Below, in pieces: positions 17,559-25,937 of a stretch of DNA of 64,000 nucleotides (positions within the stretch are counted from its first letter, which is position 1; each line of letters opens with the position of its first letter). This DNA is from Streptomyces massasporeus (GTDB lineage Bacteria; Actinomycetota; Actinomycetes; Streptomycetales; Streptomycetaceae), in NCBI RefSeq assembly GCF_014648995.1, contig NZ_BMSE01000018.1:62001-126000 (forward strand), read 5' to 3'. The position numbers were made by a program, and so were the translations under genes. The notes beneath the pieces were generated by a model that ran no database searches, was not told where the DNA came from, and saw only the letters and a list, made by a program, of their open reading frames with translations.

Positions 17559-17750
17559 TCAGTCGTCGAAGTGCGTCTTGGAGCCGGCGGTGGACGTCGT
17601 GGTGCCGAACTCTCTCAACAGGGCGAAGTCAGAGGCCGCGACCCGTCCGTCGCGGAGTACGTTCAACTGCAGTCCGGCGTCGTACACGTACGGAATGGCA
17701 GCTTCCAACTCCACTGCCGGGCGCGCGTAGTTGAGCGCGAACGGTTGCAT
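17559..17750 (-). CDS. tgmA: Graspetide precursor peptide (TgmA-like)
   Basis: A 63-residue peptide. The leader holds PFALNYARPAVE, a YVYD element and QLNVLRDGRVAA. The predicted core is the C-terminal TTTSTAGSKTHFDD (residues 50-63). Thr and Ser hydroxyls and Lys58 could be joined to the final Asp62 and Asp63 by the adjacent ATP-grasp enzyme. A purine-rich GGGAGAGACG precedes the ATG. Assignment rests on the gene pair and core composition; the number and pattern of cross-links cannot be read here. No protease or exporter gene is adjacent, so maturation and export would use genes elsewhere. Confidence 0.88.
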   Translation of the reverse strand: MQPFALNYARPAVELEAAIPYVYDAGLQLNVLRDGRVAASDFALLREFGTTTSTAGSKTHFDD

Positions 17751-17869
17751 CGTCTCTCCCTCGTCGGTACTGCGCCGATCAGGCCAGGGCCCGGGGGCGC
17801 GGCCGCCCGGTCCGCCGACCTGTTTCGGCTTCCAGAGACTTATACGAATCGAACGGGTGGTTGGTTTCC

Positions 17870-18193
17870 TTACTTTCCGTAGTCATCGGCCAGTGGCCGG
17901 TCCGGCCGGTGTGCCGTACTGCGCTCCCGTTCGCCGAGGGAGCCGCGGACAGTGCGCAGAGCGAGCAGCAGAACGCCGATGTCGTCCAGGTACACCGGGT
18001 CGGGCAGCAGGTCGACGGGCAGCACGAGATAGAGCACCGCGCCCCAGAAGACCCAGCGCGGCCCCGTGGGCAGTCCCGCTCGCCGCAGATCGCGGCGGGT
18101 CCGGATCAGCCGCACCAGGACGACGACGGCGAAGACGAGGACGAAGGCCGCGAGAACCGCGGCCAGAATGATCACCTTGGTGGTCGTATCCAC
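17870..18193 (-). CDS. DUF1232 membrane protein
   Basis: A 107-residue protein with one N-terminal membrane helix (about residues 5-28) and the DUF1232 signature LPVDLLPDPVYLDDIGVLLLAL, which forms a second hydrophobic segment. The GTG start at 18193 has AGGAGGAGGG 6 bp upstream; ATG codons further out lack a site. The biochemical role of DUF1232 is unknown. It precedes the graspetide genes on the same strand by 120 bp. I see no functional link to them. Confidence 0.82.
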   Translation of the reverse strand: MDTTTKVIILAAVLAAFVLVFAVVVLVRLIRTRRDLRRAGLPTGPRWVFWGAVLYLVLPVDLLPDPVYLDDIGVLLLALRTVRGSLGERERSTAHRPDRPLADDYGK

Positions 18194-18439
18194 GGGTTGC
18201 CCTCCTCCTGGCATGCCGCGACACGGGGTGTCCTTAGCTGGATTCCCTTTTCCGGCGGCTGTATTGCGGCCGGGGCCCGATATGTCGGCGAGTCGGCGCA
18301 TTTTCCGTACGGGTGGTCATCCCGCTGGCTCACCCGAGTGGCACGGGGTGGCGGGGGCGCCTAGTAATGGTCAGCGTAACGTCGCTCGTCACACGACGGG
18401 GGGCGCAGGAGCGGCCGCACTCTTCCCACGGAGGCGAGG

Positions 18440-20086
18440 ATGACCACCTGCTCTTCATCACCCCGCTCGAACGGACCTGCCATACCCGACGAGCCGAACG
18501 GGTCCGCCCAGCCGTCCGCCGAGACGACCGTCGCCACCGGCACGCACCAGGTGGAGCAGACGAGCGCGCAGCCGGCCGCCGGGCTGTACGAGACGTATGA
18601 GGCGTACCCCGCGGGGCACTCCGAGCCCGCCGTCGCCGGTTCCCACCAGGCCGACCGGGCGGATGCCGAGCCCGTGGCCCTCGGCTCCCACCCGGCGGCC
18701 GGGGCGGGAACGCGCCCGACCGCGCCGGAGCCGGCCCCGGCCGCCGCACAGCCCGTACCTCCCGCCGAGGACTGGCTGGATCCCGCGGAGGCGCGTCCCG
18801 CCGTCCCCGCCATGGACCGGCCGGACCCCGCGGAGGGACCTGCCGGGCCCGCTCACGCGACCACCGCCGGCCCGGACGATGCCGATCCGCCCGCCGGGCC
18901 TGCCCACCTGGCCACCGCCGCCCCGGACGGCGCCTCCCTGGAGGGCGCCGTTCCGGAGGATGCCGTTCCGTCCGCCGGGCCCGGCCCGGACGACGCCGGC
19001 CGGCCGGGCGCACGGCCGTTCGTCATCCGGTCGCTCGACGACAACCCGGTGGAGCTGAGGCCCGGTACCGGCCCGGCCTCCGGCACTCCGTACGGCGACG
19101 CCGTCAGCGACCTGGTGCACGCCGCCGTGGCCGACCGGCCGCTGGAGGAGGTCGTCGACCTCATCGTCTCGCTGGAGGAGTCGCCCGATCACACGCAGGC
19201 GAGGGTCGACGCGCTCCGCACCGCAGGGGTGTCCCGGTCGGTGGAGGACGTGTCCCGGATGATCGCCCTGCTGACGAAGCCCCCGCGCGACGCCGACTGC
19301 GCCGACGAGGCGATCCGGGCCGCGGCCGCCCACCGGCCGGTGGAGGAAGTGACCCGGCTGGTGACCCTGCTGCACAAGGAGCCGCAGGAGCCCCATGTCC
19401 GCGAGGAGGCCCTGCGCGCGGCCGCCACCGGCCGGTCCGTCGGGGAACTGGTCGAGCTGATCGACCGCCTCGGCCTGGAGCGGCTGGACCGCAACGGCCG
19501 TCGCGCGAACGGGACGTCGCGCCCCGAGGGCGAGACCGCGAAGGCCGAGGTGCCCGGCCGTACGGGCAAGCGCCGTGCGGCACGCGCGGGTTCGGTCCGC
19601 GAGACCCACCGCACCCTCGACGACTCACCTCCGGACCGCGAGCCGGCGACGGACCGGTACGTCCGGTCCGTGTCCTGGTCGGGGTGGTTCGCCGCCCTGG
19701 CCCTCGCCGTGTGCGCGGTGGTCCACTTCCCGCTGCAGCGCGGCGACGCGTCCCTGCGGCTGCACGCGTTCGCCCTCGGCCTGTCGGTGCTGTGCACGGT
19801 GCTTGCGCTGTTGCTGGCGCTGCGTCCCGTGGCGCTGGTGCTGGCCGGCGCGGTGCTGGTGCCCACGGTGCTGGCCGGGGCCCAGGCGTACGGCAGTTCC
19901 TTCCCGTCGGCGTCCCTGTCCCGGGCCGTCGACCTGGCGCTCGCCCCGCCGTGGCTGGCCGCCGGAGTCGCCGGGTGCGCGGCTCTGCTGGCCCTCGTCG
20001 CCCTGGTCTTCCGGGTGCTGGCGCCCATCGCCGCCAGGCAGTGGGAGGCCGCGCCGGCATCCGAGGCCCACGGCATGGCGGAGTGA
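18440..20086 (+). CDS. Large membrane protein with disordered N-terminus and helical repeats
   Basis: A 548-residue protein of unknown function, started at an ATG with GGAGGCGAGG directly upstream. Residues 1-200 are Pro/Ala/Glu/Asp-rich and probably disordered. Residues about 221-355 contain four related helical units of about 34 residues (pattern RxVEEVxRLIxLLxKxP...EAIRAAA). About 360-410 is basic. The last 135 residues hold four membrane helices. This suggests a cytoplasmic repeat platform anchored in the membrane at the C-terminus. No enzymatic motif was seen. It stands alone between divergent DUF1232 and a regulator remnant. Confidence 0.8.
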   Translation: MTTCSSSPRSNGPAIPDEPNGSAQPSAETTVATGTHQVEQTSAQPAAGLYETYEAYPAGHSEPAVAGSHQADRADAEPVALGSHPAAGAGTRPTAPEPAPAAAQPVPPAEDWLDPAEARPAVPAMDRPDPAEGPAGPAHATTAGPDDADPPAGPAHLATAAPDGASLEGAVPEDAVPSAGPGPDDAGRPGARPFVIRSLDDNPVELRPGTGPASGTPYGDAVSDLVHAAVADRPLEEVVDLIVSLEESPDHTQARVDALRTAGVSRSVEDVSRMIALLTKPPRDADCADEAIRAAAAHRPVEEVTRLVTLLHKEPQEPHVREEALRAAATGRSVGELVELIDRLGLERLDRNGRRANGTSRPEGETAKAEVPGRTGKRRAARAGSVRETHRTLDDSPPDREPATDRYVRSVSWSGWFAALALAVCAVVHFPLQRGDASLRLHAFALGLSVLCTVLALLLALRPVALVLAGAVLVPTVLAGAQAYGSSFPSASLSRAVDLALAPPWLAAGVAGCAALLALVALVFRVLAPIAARQWEAAPASEAHGMAE

Positions 20087-20148
20087 GGCGCGGAGCACTC
20101 CCTCCGGGTGGACCGGATCGAGCCGCGACGTCGGCCGGTCCGGTTCAC

Positions 20149-20475
20149 TCATGACCGCAGCAGGCGGTCCAGGCCCGGCTCGATGTCCGGTGCGCTGATC
20201 GAGCCGTAGCCGAAGACGAGCCCGGGGCGCGTACGGCGGGTCGCGGCGACCTCGGCCAGGGTGTGGATCGCCACGCCGGACGCCCGCGCCCCGGCGGCGT
20301 GGTCCGCGAGGGCCTGCGGGTCGGCGAGCGGGCCCCGGGTGAAGGCGGTCACGTGCAGGCCCGCGGCGGACGGCACCAGTGCGGTGAGGTCCGCGAACCG
20401 GCCGGTGAGCGCGGAGGTGAGGGCGTGGTGCCGGGCGGCGCAGGTGTTCCGCATCCGGCGGATGGAGGCGTGGCT
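20149..20475 (-). pseudogene. Remnant of a MocR/PdxR-type GntR regulator
   Basis: The frame reads SVLSHASIRRMRNTCAARHHAL, then a stretch ending VAATRRTRPGLVFGYGSIS and LLRS. This corresponds to the last 100 or so residues of MocR-type regulators, the C-terminal small subdomain of the aminotransferase-like part. The PLP-lysine region and the GntR DNA-binding domain are absent upstream; the frame continues only into Arg-rich sequence without homology. It abuts the molybdenum hydroxylase operon 65 bp away and may be what is left of its old regulator. Confidence 0.7.
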
Positions 20476-20539
20476 GAGGACCGACGGCCGCCGCCGTGCC
20501 CAGCCGCGGCCCGGTCGGAACTGACCCTCTCGGAGTCGC

Positions 20540-22642
20540 CTACCGTGCCCCGGAATCGAGCAGCCCGGTCAGCACCCGGTCAGGTGTGAGCGGGAGTTCA
20601 CGGAAGCGGACGCCCGTGGCGTGGTGCACGGCGTTGCCGATCGCCGCGGCCGTCCCGACGATGCCGATCTCCCCGATCCCCTTGCTGCCCATGGGGTTGA
20701 GGCGGGAGTCCTCCTCGTCGACCCAGTGCGCCTCGATCTCGGCGACGTCGGCGTGCGCGGGCACGTGGTACGAGGCCAGATCCGACTCGGTGAAGTCACC
20801 GAACGCGGCGTCCATGGTGCTGCCCTCGGTCAGCGCCATGCCCAGGCCCATCGTCATGCCGCCCACGAACTGGGAGCGCGCCGTACGGGCGTTGAGGATG
20901 CGGCCCGCCGCGTACACCCCCAGGAGCCGGCCGGCCCGGACCTCGCCGGTGACCGTGTCCACCGCGACCTCGGCGAAGTGCGCCCCGAAGGCGTGCCGCG
21001 CGAAGTCGCTCTCGGCGTCCGCGGTGCCCGCTGTGTCGGCGCGGGCGTCGAGGCCCTGCTCGGGCAGCGGCCCGGCGTGCTCGGCCAGGCGCCGGGCCAG
21101 CCGGGCACAGGCCTCGTGCACCGCCCAGCCCCAGGAGGCGGTGCCCGACGAGCCGCCGGCCAGCGGCGCCGACGGGAGTTCGGTGCTGCCGACCTCGATC
21201 CGCACCCGCTCCAGTGGCACCCCGAGGGCGTCGGCGCCGACCTGCGCGAGCACGGTCCGGGCACCCGTCCCGATATCGGTGGCGTTGATCCGCACCAGGA
21301 ACGTCCCGTCGGGCCGGGCGCGGGCCGCCGCGGTGGACGGGCCCACCAAGACGGGGTAGGTCGCCGCCGCCACTCCGGTCCCCAGCAGCAGGGGCCCGTC
21401 CCGGCGGGCACCCGGGCGGGGATCGCGCCCGTCCCACCCGAAGCGCCGGGAACCTTCGCGCAGACACTCGATCAGATGCCTGCTGCTGAACGGCTTGCCG
21501 CTGTCGGGTTCGACGTCCGGCTCGTTGCGGACCCGCAGCTCGATCGGGTCCAACCCCAGTTCCGTGGCCAGCTCGTCCATGGCGGACTCCAGCGCGTACA
21601 TGCCGGGTGCTTCACCCGGAGCCCGCATCCAGGACGGCGACGGAACGTCCAGCGCCGCGACCCGGTGCACCGTACGGCTGTGCGGCGCGGCGTACATCAC
21701 CCGTGCGGGTACCGCCGCCTGCTCCACGAACTCCTTGATGCGGGAGGTGTGCGTGGTGACCTCGTGCACCAGGGACGTGAGCCGGCCGTCCGCGTCGGCC
21801 CCGAGCCGCAGCCTGTGGAGGGTCGGGGCCCGGTGCCCGACGACGGCGGGCAGGTACCGGCGCGGCAGCGCCACCGTCACCGGCCGCCCGGTGTGACGTG
21901 CCGCCATGACGGCGAGCACCACGTCGGGCCGTGGCGTGCCCTTGGACCCGAAGCCGCCACCGACGTGCTCGGCGGTGACGACGATCCGCTCCTTCGGCAG
22001 CCCGAACAACCCGGCGAGCACGGCCCGCACGGCACCCGTGCCCTGGCTGGAGGTGTGCACGGTGAGCCGGCCGTCCTCCCACCGGGCGGTGCTGGTGTGC
22101 GGCTCCATGGGGTGGTTGTGCAGCGGCGGCACCCGGTACGCGACGTCCACCCGGGCCGCAGAGGAACCGAACGCCCCGTCGGCGTCCCCCTGCTCACGGA
22201 CGGCAGGGTGACCGCCGTTGGCCTCCTCGGGCACGTGGACACCCGGGTGCTCGGCGGTGAGGGCCACGTCGTGCTCCTCGGCGTCGTAGCCGACGCGGAC
22301 GGCCGCCGCACCGGCGCGGGCCGCCTCCAGGGTCTCGGCCACCACCAGGGCCACGAACCAGCCGCGGTGCGGTACCCGGGGATCCTGCAGCAGGGCGAGC
22401 GTGGGATCGTCCGGTTCCGCCAGACGCGGCGCGTTCTCGTGGGTGAGGACGTCGAGGACACCGGGCACGGCCAGGGCGGCCGCCGTGTCGACGCCGGTCA
22501 CCCGGCCCCGGGCCACACTCGCCGGCACCGGCCAGGCCTGGGCCCGGCCGGGGAAGTGGAACTCGGCGGCGTAGCGGGCCGTGCCGCCGACCTTCTCGAG
22601 CCCTTCGCGGCGCTCGGCGGGGGCACCCACACTGCCGGTCAT
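20540..22642 (-). CDS. Xanthine dehydrogenase/aldehyde oxidoreductase, molybdenum subunit
   Basis: A 700-residue molybdopterin-binding catalytic subunit (YagR/CoxL-like). GRAQAWPVP and the early GTARYAAEFHFPGRAQ segment mark the aldehyde oxidase hammerhead domain. VTAEHVGGGFGSKG and SWMRAPGEAPGMYALESAMDELA bind the cofactor, and KGIGEIGIVGTAAAIGNAV carries the late catalytic Glu. It oxidises an aldehyde, purine or N-heterocycle by hydroxylation; the substrate is not predictable. The ATG overlaps the FAD-subunit stop by 4 bp. It is third in a three-gene operon with 2Fe-2S and FAD subunits. No XdhC-type maturation factor is adjacent. Confidence 0.92.
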   Translation of the reverse strand: MTGSVGAPAERREGLEKVGGTARYAAEFHFPGRAQAWPVPASVARGRVTGVDTAAALAVPGVLDVLTHENAPRLAEPDDPTLALLQDPRVPHRGWFVALVVAETLEAARAGAAAVRVGYDAEEHDVALTAEHPGVHVPEEANGGHPAVREQGDADGAFGSSAARVDVAYRVPPLHNHPMEPHTSTARWEDGRLTVHTSSQGTGAVRAVLAGLFGLPKERIVVTAEHVGGGFGSKGTPRPDVVLAVMAARHTGRPVTVALPRRYLPAVVGHRAPTLHRLRLGADADGRLTSLVHEVTTHTSRIKEFVEQAAVPARVMYAAPHSRTVHRVAALDVPSPSWMRAPGEAPGMYALESAMDELATELGLDPIELRVRNEPDVEPDSGKPFSSRHLIECLREGSRRFGWDGRDPRPGARRDGPLLLGTGVAAATYPVLVGPSTAAARARPDGTFLVRINATDIGTGARTVLAQVGADALGVPLERVRIEVGSTELPSAPLAGGSSGTASWGWAVHEACARLARRLAEHAGPLPEQGLDARADTAGTADAESDFARHAFGAHFAEVAVDTVTGEVRAGRLLGVYAAGRILNARTARSQFVGGMTMGLGMALTEGSTMDAAFGDFTESDLASYHVPAHADVAEIEAHWVDEEDSRLNPMGSKGIGEIGIVGTAAAIGNAVHHATGVRFRELPLTPDRVLTGLLDSGAR

Positions 22643-23643
22643 GAGGCCCTCCCGGCGAGCGCGGTGTCCGTGAGCCGGGACAGGACGTCCACGGCGAGAT
22701 TGCGAGCGAGCGGCACCTTGTAGGCGTTGTCCCGCAACGGCTGCGCGGCGGACAGCTCCCGCTCGACGGCGTGCTCGAACGCCGCCCGGGTCGGGGCCGC
22801 GCCCAGCAGCGCCTCCTCCGCCCGCCGGGCCCGCCAGGGCCGGTGCGCCAGCGCCCCGAAGGCGATCCCCGCATGGCCGACGACCCCGTCCTCCAGGCGC
22901 AGCACGACCGCGACGGACGCGAGCGCGAAGGCGTACGAGGCCCGGTCGCGGGCCTTGCGGTAGGCCGACGGCAGCCCGGCCGTGGCGGCCGGCAGCACCA
23001 CACCGGTGACCAGTTCGCCGGGACGGATCTCGGTGTCCTGCTCGGGCCGGTCCCCGGGCAGCCGGTGGAAGTCCGCCGCCGCGACATTCCGGGCTCCCTC
23101 GGGCCCGTCCAGCTCGACACGCCCGTCGAGGGCGGCGAGTGCCACCGCCATGTCCGACGGGTGGGTGGCGATGCAGTGCGCGGAGTGCCCGAGCACCGCG
23201 TGATCACGGTGGACACCGTCCCGCGCGCCGCAGCCGCTGCCCGGCTCGCGCTTGTTGCACGGCTTCGACAGGTTCTGGAAGTACGGGCACCGGGTGCGCT
23301 GGAGCAGGTTCCCGCCGGTCGTCGCCGCGTTGCGCAACTGCCCGGAAGCGCCCGCGAGCACCGCCTGCGACAGCGCCGGGTACCGGTCGCGGACGAGGGG
23401 ATGGGCGGCGAGGTCGCTGTTGCGGACCATCGCCCCGACGCTCAGCGCACCGTCGGGCAGTTCCTCGACCGTGTCCAGGGGCAGCCGGGTGACGTCGATG
23501 AGGGCGCTCGGCGTCTCGACGCCGAGCTTCATGAGGTCGACGAGGTTGGTGCCGCCGCCGAGGTAGCGGGCGCCGTCGTGGGAGGCGTACGCGGAGGTCG
23601 CCTCCTCGACGCTGCCGGCGCGGACGTAGGCGAACTCCTTCAC
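22639..23643 (-). CDS. Xanthine dehydrogenase family FAD-binding subunit
   Basis: A 334-residue FAD-binding subunit of the CO dehydrogenase flavoprotein family. VKEFAYVRAGSVEEATSAY opens it. YLGGGTNLVDLMKLGVE and SVGAMVRNSDLAAHP are FAD contacts, and LRNAATTGGNLLQRTRCPYF plus HPSDMAVALAALD complete the family pattern. CNKREPGSGCGARDG is the insert typical of YagS-like members. The GTG start at 23643 overlaps the upstream 2Fe-2S subunit stop (GTGA). It transfers electrons between the iron-sulfur subunit and a final acceptor. Confidence 0.93.
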   Translation of the reverse strand: MKEFAYVRAGSVEEATSAYASHDGARYLGGGTNLVDLMKLGVETPSALIDVTRLPLDTVEELPDGALSVGAMVRNSDLAAHPLVRDRYPALSQAVLAGASGQLRNAATTGGNLLQRTRCPYFQNLSKPCNKREPGSGCGARDGVHRDHAVLGHSAHCIATHPSDMAVALAALDGRVELDGPEGARNVAAADFHRLPGDRPEQDTEIRPGELVTGVVLPAATAGLPSAYRKARDRASYAFALASVAVVLRLEDGVVGHAGIAFGALAHRPWRARRAEEALLGAAPTRAAFEHAVERELSAAQPLRDNAYKVPLARNLAVDVLSRLTDTALAGRAS

Positions 23644-24170
23644 GGGATCACGTCCTCCACGGCCTCGGCGATCCGCGGATACGCACCGCACCGGCACAGA
23701 TTGCCGCTCAGCCGCTCCCGGATCTCCGCACGGTCCAGTGGCACCGGCTCGCCCGAGGGCGCCGCCGGGTCGGTGACGTGCGAGGGGTGTCCGGCCGCGG
23801 CCTCGGCGAGCGCGCCGGCCGCGGAGCAGATCTGGCCCGGGGTGCAGTAGCCGCACTGGAACGCGTCGCGCTCCAGGAAGGCCCGCTGCAGCGGATGCGG
23901 CTCCTCACCGTCGCCGGACAGGCCCTCGACGGTGGTGACCTCACAGCCGTCGAGGGCGACCGCGAACAGCAGGCAGCTGTTGACGCGCCGCCCGTCCACC
24001 AGGACCGTGCAGGCGCCGCACTGGCCGTGGTCGCAGCCCTTCTTGGCGCCCGTGAGCTCGAGATCCTCCCGCAGGAGGTCCAGCAGGACCCGCCGGTGGT
24101 CGACGGTGAGCGTGTGCGGTTTGCCGTTGACGCGGAGCGTGGTCCGCGAGTGGTGCCGATGGTTGCCCAT
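23640..24170 (-). CDS. 2Fe-2S subunit of xanthine dehydrogenase-family enzyme
   Basis: A 176-residue iron-sulfur subunit with two 2Fe-2S sites. The plant-ferredoxin site is in GAKKGCDHGQCGACTVLVDG and NSCLLFAV; the helical-domain site is in FQCGYCTPGQI and SGNLCRCGAYP. It passes electrons from the molybdenum centre to FAD. It is the first gene of the operon, followed by FAD and molybdenum subunits with 4-bp overlaps. No Tat signal is seen, unlike the periplasmic YagT form, so the complex is probably cytoplasmic. Confidence 0.94.
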   Translation of the reverse strand: MGNHRHHSRTTLRVNGKPHTLTVDHRRVLLDLLREDLELTGAKKGCDHGQCGACTVLVDGRRVNSCLLFAVALDGCEVTTVEGLSGDGEEPHPLQRAFLERDAFQCGYCTPGQICSAAGALAEAAAGHPSHVTDPAAPSGEPVPLDRAEIRERLSGNLCRCGAYPRIAEAVEDVIP

Positions 24171-24262
24171 GTCGTGGAGGACCTTCCCGGGCGGGCCGTG
24201 ATGCCGTACGGACCGCGTATCCAGGACGGCACGACTGACACGTGCGCCCCACGAGGAGGGTG

Positions 24263-25438
24263 CTAGCGCTCCGACGTCACGCGCTGGACATCCGTGCCCT
24301 CGGCGTCGCTCGTCGCGTCACTCTTCCGCTGGTCATCGGCTGGAGCGGCGGGACGCTTGACCTTGAAGCGTTCGAACGTTCGTGTGAGCTGCTGGAGCGG
24401 GGACACGGCGGGCGGACCCGACGGCTCGGGGACGGCGGGAGCGGTCCGGGCGGACGCCTGGTAGACGGCGAGGGCCTCGTGGGCGCTCTCGGCAGCCTCC
24501 CGGTACAGGTCACGGGACTTCGTCATGGCCTCCAGGGCCTCGGCGTACATCGCCACCAGACCGCGCTGGCGGTCCAGCTCCTCCTGGAGCGTCAGCAGGT
24601 GCCAGTCCTCCCGCAGCGCGGTGAGGGCGTCCTCGGCGCCGTCGGGCAGGGGGCGGGGGAGTGCGGCGAACCGCGTCACCGCGTCGACGAGGTCGGCCGG
24701 CTCGGAGCCGTCGAGGAAGACGGCGCGGACCGAGAAGTCCCGGGCGTCGTAGCCCTCCGGCGCCGGAACGCCCGGCAGGACCACCGCGCCACCGCGCGGC
24801 ACCTCGACCCCGGTGTCCCGCAGGGCCCAGTTCAGGCCGCGCAGCTGCTGGGGGGCCGCGTGATGCTCCACCACACGGTGGCGCAGGCCCGGCGGCAGCC
24901 ACCGGGCCACCGGCGTACGTCCCCGGTCATCCGTGGTCATCGCCTCGTGGACGACCACGTGGATGTGCCACCCCCCGCGCACGGCGCTCCTGAGCAGGCG
25001 GCGGATCTCCCGGTCGTCCTGGGGCAGGGGGTTGATCTCCCCCAGGGCCAGACGCGTGGCGGGGTCCTGGTCCCAGGCGATGGCGGGGCCCTCCGGCCAG
25101 AACAGGCCGGCGGGGGAGGGCCATGCGTGGTCCCACGGCTGCTCGGCCTCCGCGACCAGCAGCCACTCCTGCCCGTCCGCCTCGCCCGGGCCGGGCTTCA
25201 GGCTCAGCCGGGCGCGTACGGTCACGTCGTCACCGACCCGCCAACGGGCCTCGAAGACCCGTTCAGCCGGGGCGGTTTCGTCTTCGGGCAGCTCCAGGAA
25301 GTCGTCGATGGCCCGGCTGTCCTTGCGCTGCTGCAGTGAGCGCCGGAGAACGTCTTCCGCGGATCCCGGGGCGTGGCGGCCGCGCGCCGGCCACACCGTG
25401 GCGGGAGTCATGGGGCGAACGGTGAGGGAGGTCAGCAT
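24263..25438 (-). CDS. Protein of unknown function with C-terminal coiled coil
   Basis: A 391-residue cytoplasmic protein, not recognised. The first 230 residues look like a compact alpha/beta domain with no known motif. Segments such as GGWHIHVVVHEAMTTDDRGR and LRGLNWALRDTGVEVPRGGAV are distinctive. Residues about 285-335 (LREDWHLLTLQEELDRQRGL onward) form a helical, coiled-coil-like part. The tail is Pro-rich then charged. The ATG at 25438 is the first start where the sequence ceases to be Arg-rich. A gap of 92 bp separates it from the molybdenum hydroxylase operon on the same strand; a functional link is not shown. Confidence 0.72.
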   Translation of the reverse strand: MLTSLTVRPMTPATVWPARGRHAPGSAEDVLRRSLQQRKDSRAIDDFLELPEDETAPAERVFEARWRVGDDVTVRARLSLKPGPGEADGQEWLLVAEAEQPWDHAWPSPAGLFWPEGPAIAWDQDPATRLALGEINPLPQDDREIRRLLRSAVRGGWHIHVVVHEAMTTDDRGRTPVARWLPPGLRHRVVEHHAAPQQLRGLNWALRDTGVEVPRGGAVVLPGVPAPEGYDARDFSVRAVFLDGSEPADLVDAVTRFAALPRPLPDGAEDALTALREDWHLLTLQEELDRQRGLVAMYAEALEAMTKSRDLYREAAESAHEALAVYQASARTAPAVPEPSGPPAVSPLQQLTRTFERFKVKRPAAPADDQRKSDATSDAEGTDVQRVTSER

Positions 25439-25868
25439 GGGTCCATCTGTAAGCGGGGGTATGTGCGCCTGCCAGTATCGTCGCCGCAGACCGGCGGGTG
25501 CTACCCGGGGTCGCACCCGGCTCGGGTCACCGGTGACGTAGGTGTCTACGACCCTGCACCACCCCGGCCGGCCCTCGGTGCGCTCCGGACACCCCTCTCG
25601 TCGCCCCTCGTGTCGCGCACGCCCGTCTCCTCTTCCGTCCCGCCGTCGCTCATGCGCACCGCCTACCCGTGCCGGGCCGTGTCATGTGGCGCGAGGGGGG
25701 TGGTGTGTGACGACGGGGTGGCGTGACGCGGAACCCGGCAGTGCCCCGGGGCGGTGCCGGGCGTGAGGTGCGGGATGTGCGCCACGCACGCGGGGTGTGC
25801 GCGCCGCGCGCACATCGGCGGATCTCACCCGTGGCCCGCCCGCCACCCGGTCCCGACAATGGTGCGCA
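25439..25868. other. Intergenic stretch without a recognisable gene
   Basis: About 430 bp between the unknown protein start and the MmyB-like regulator terminator. Open frames here are short, Arg/Pro-rich and lack ribosome sites. I see no RNA gene, repeat or insertion sequence. Confidence 0.5.
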
Positions 25869-25913
25869 CGAGCAGGGCCCGCCCACCATCCGCATCGGGG
25901 CGGGTCCTGCTCG
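25869..25913 (-). terminator. Terminator of the MmyB-like regulator gene
   Basis: GAGCAGGGCCCGCCC (25870-25884) pairs with GGGCGGGTCCTGCTC (25898-25912), 14 of 15 bp plus one G-U, with one more C-G pair outside. It lies 25 bp past the regulator stop codon. Confidence 0.75.
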
Positions 25914-25937
25914 CTTCGCGAGGCCGGGGGGCGCCGT

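Noticed and set aside
25439..25868. Possible small genes in the 430-bp gap
   Set aside because: The frames are short, Arg/Pro-rich and lack ribosome sites or recognisable sequence.
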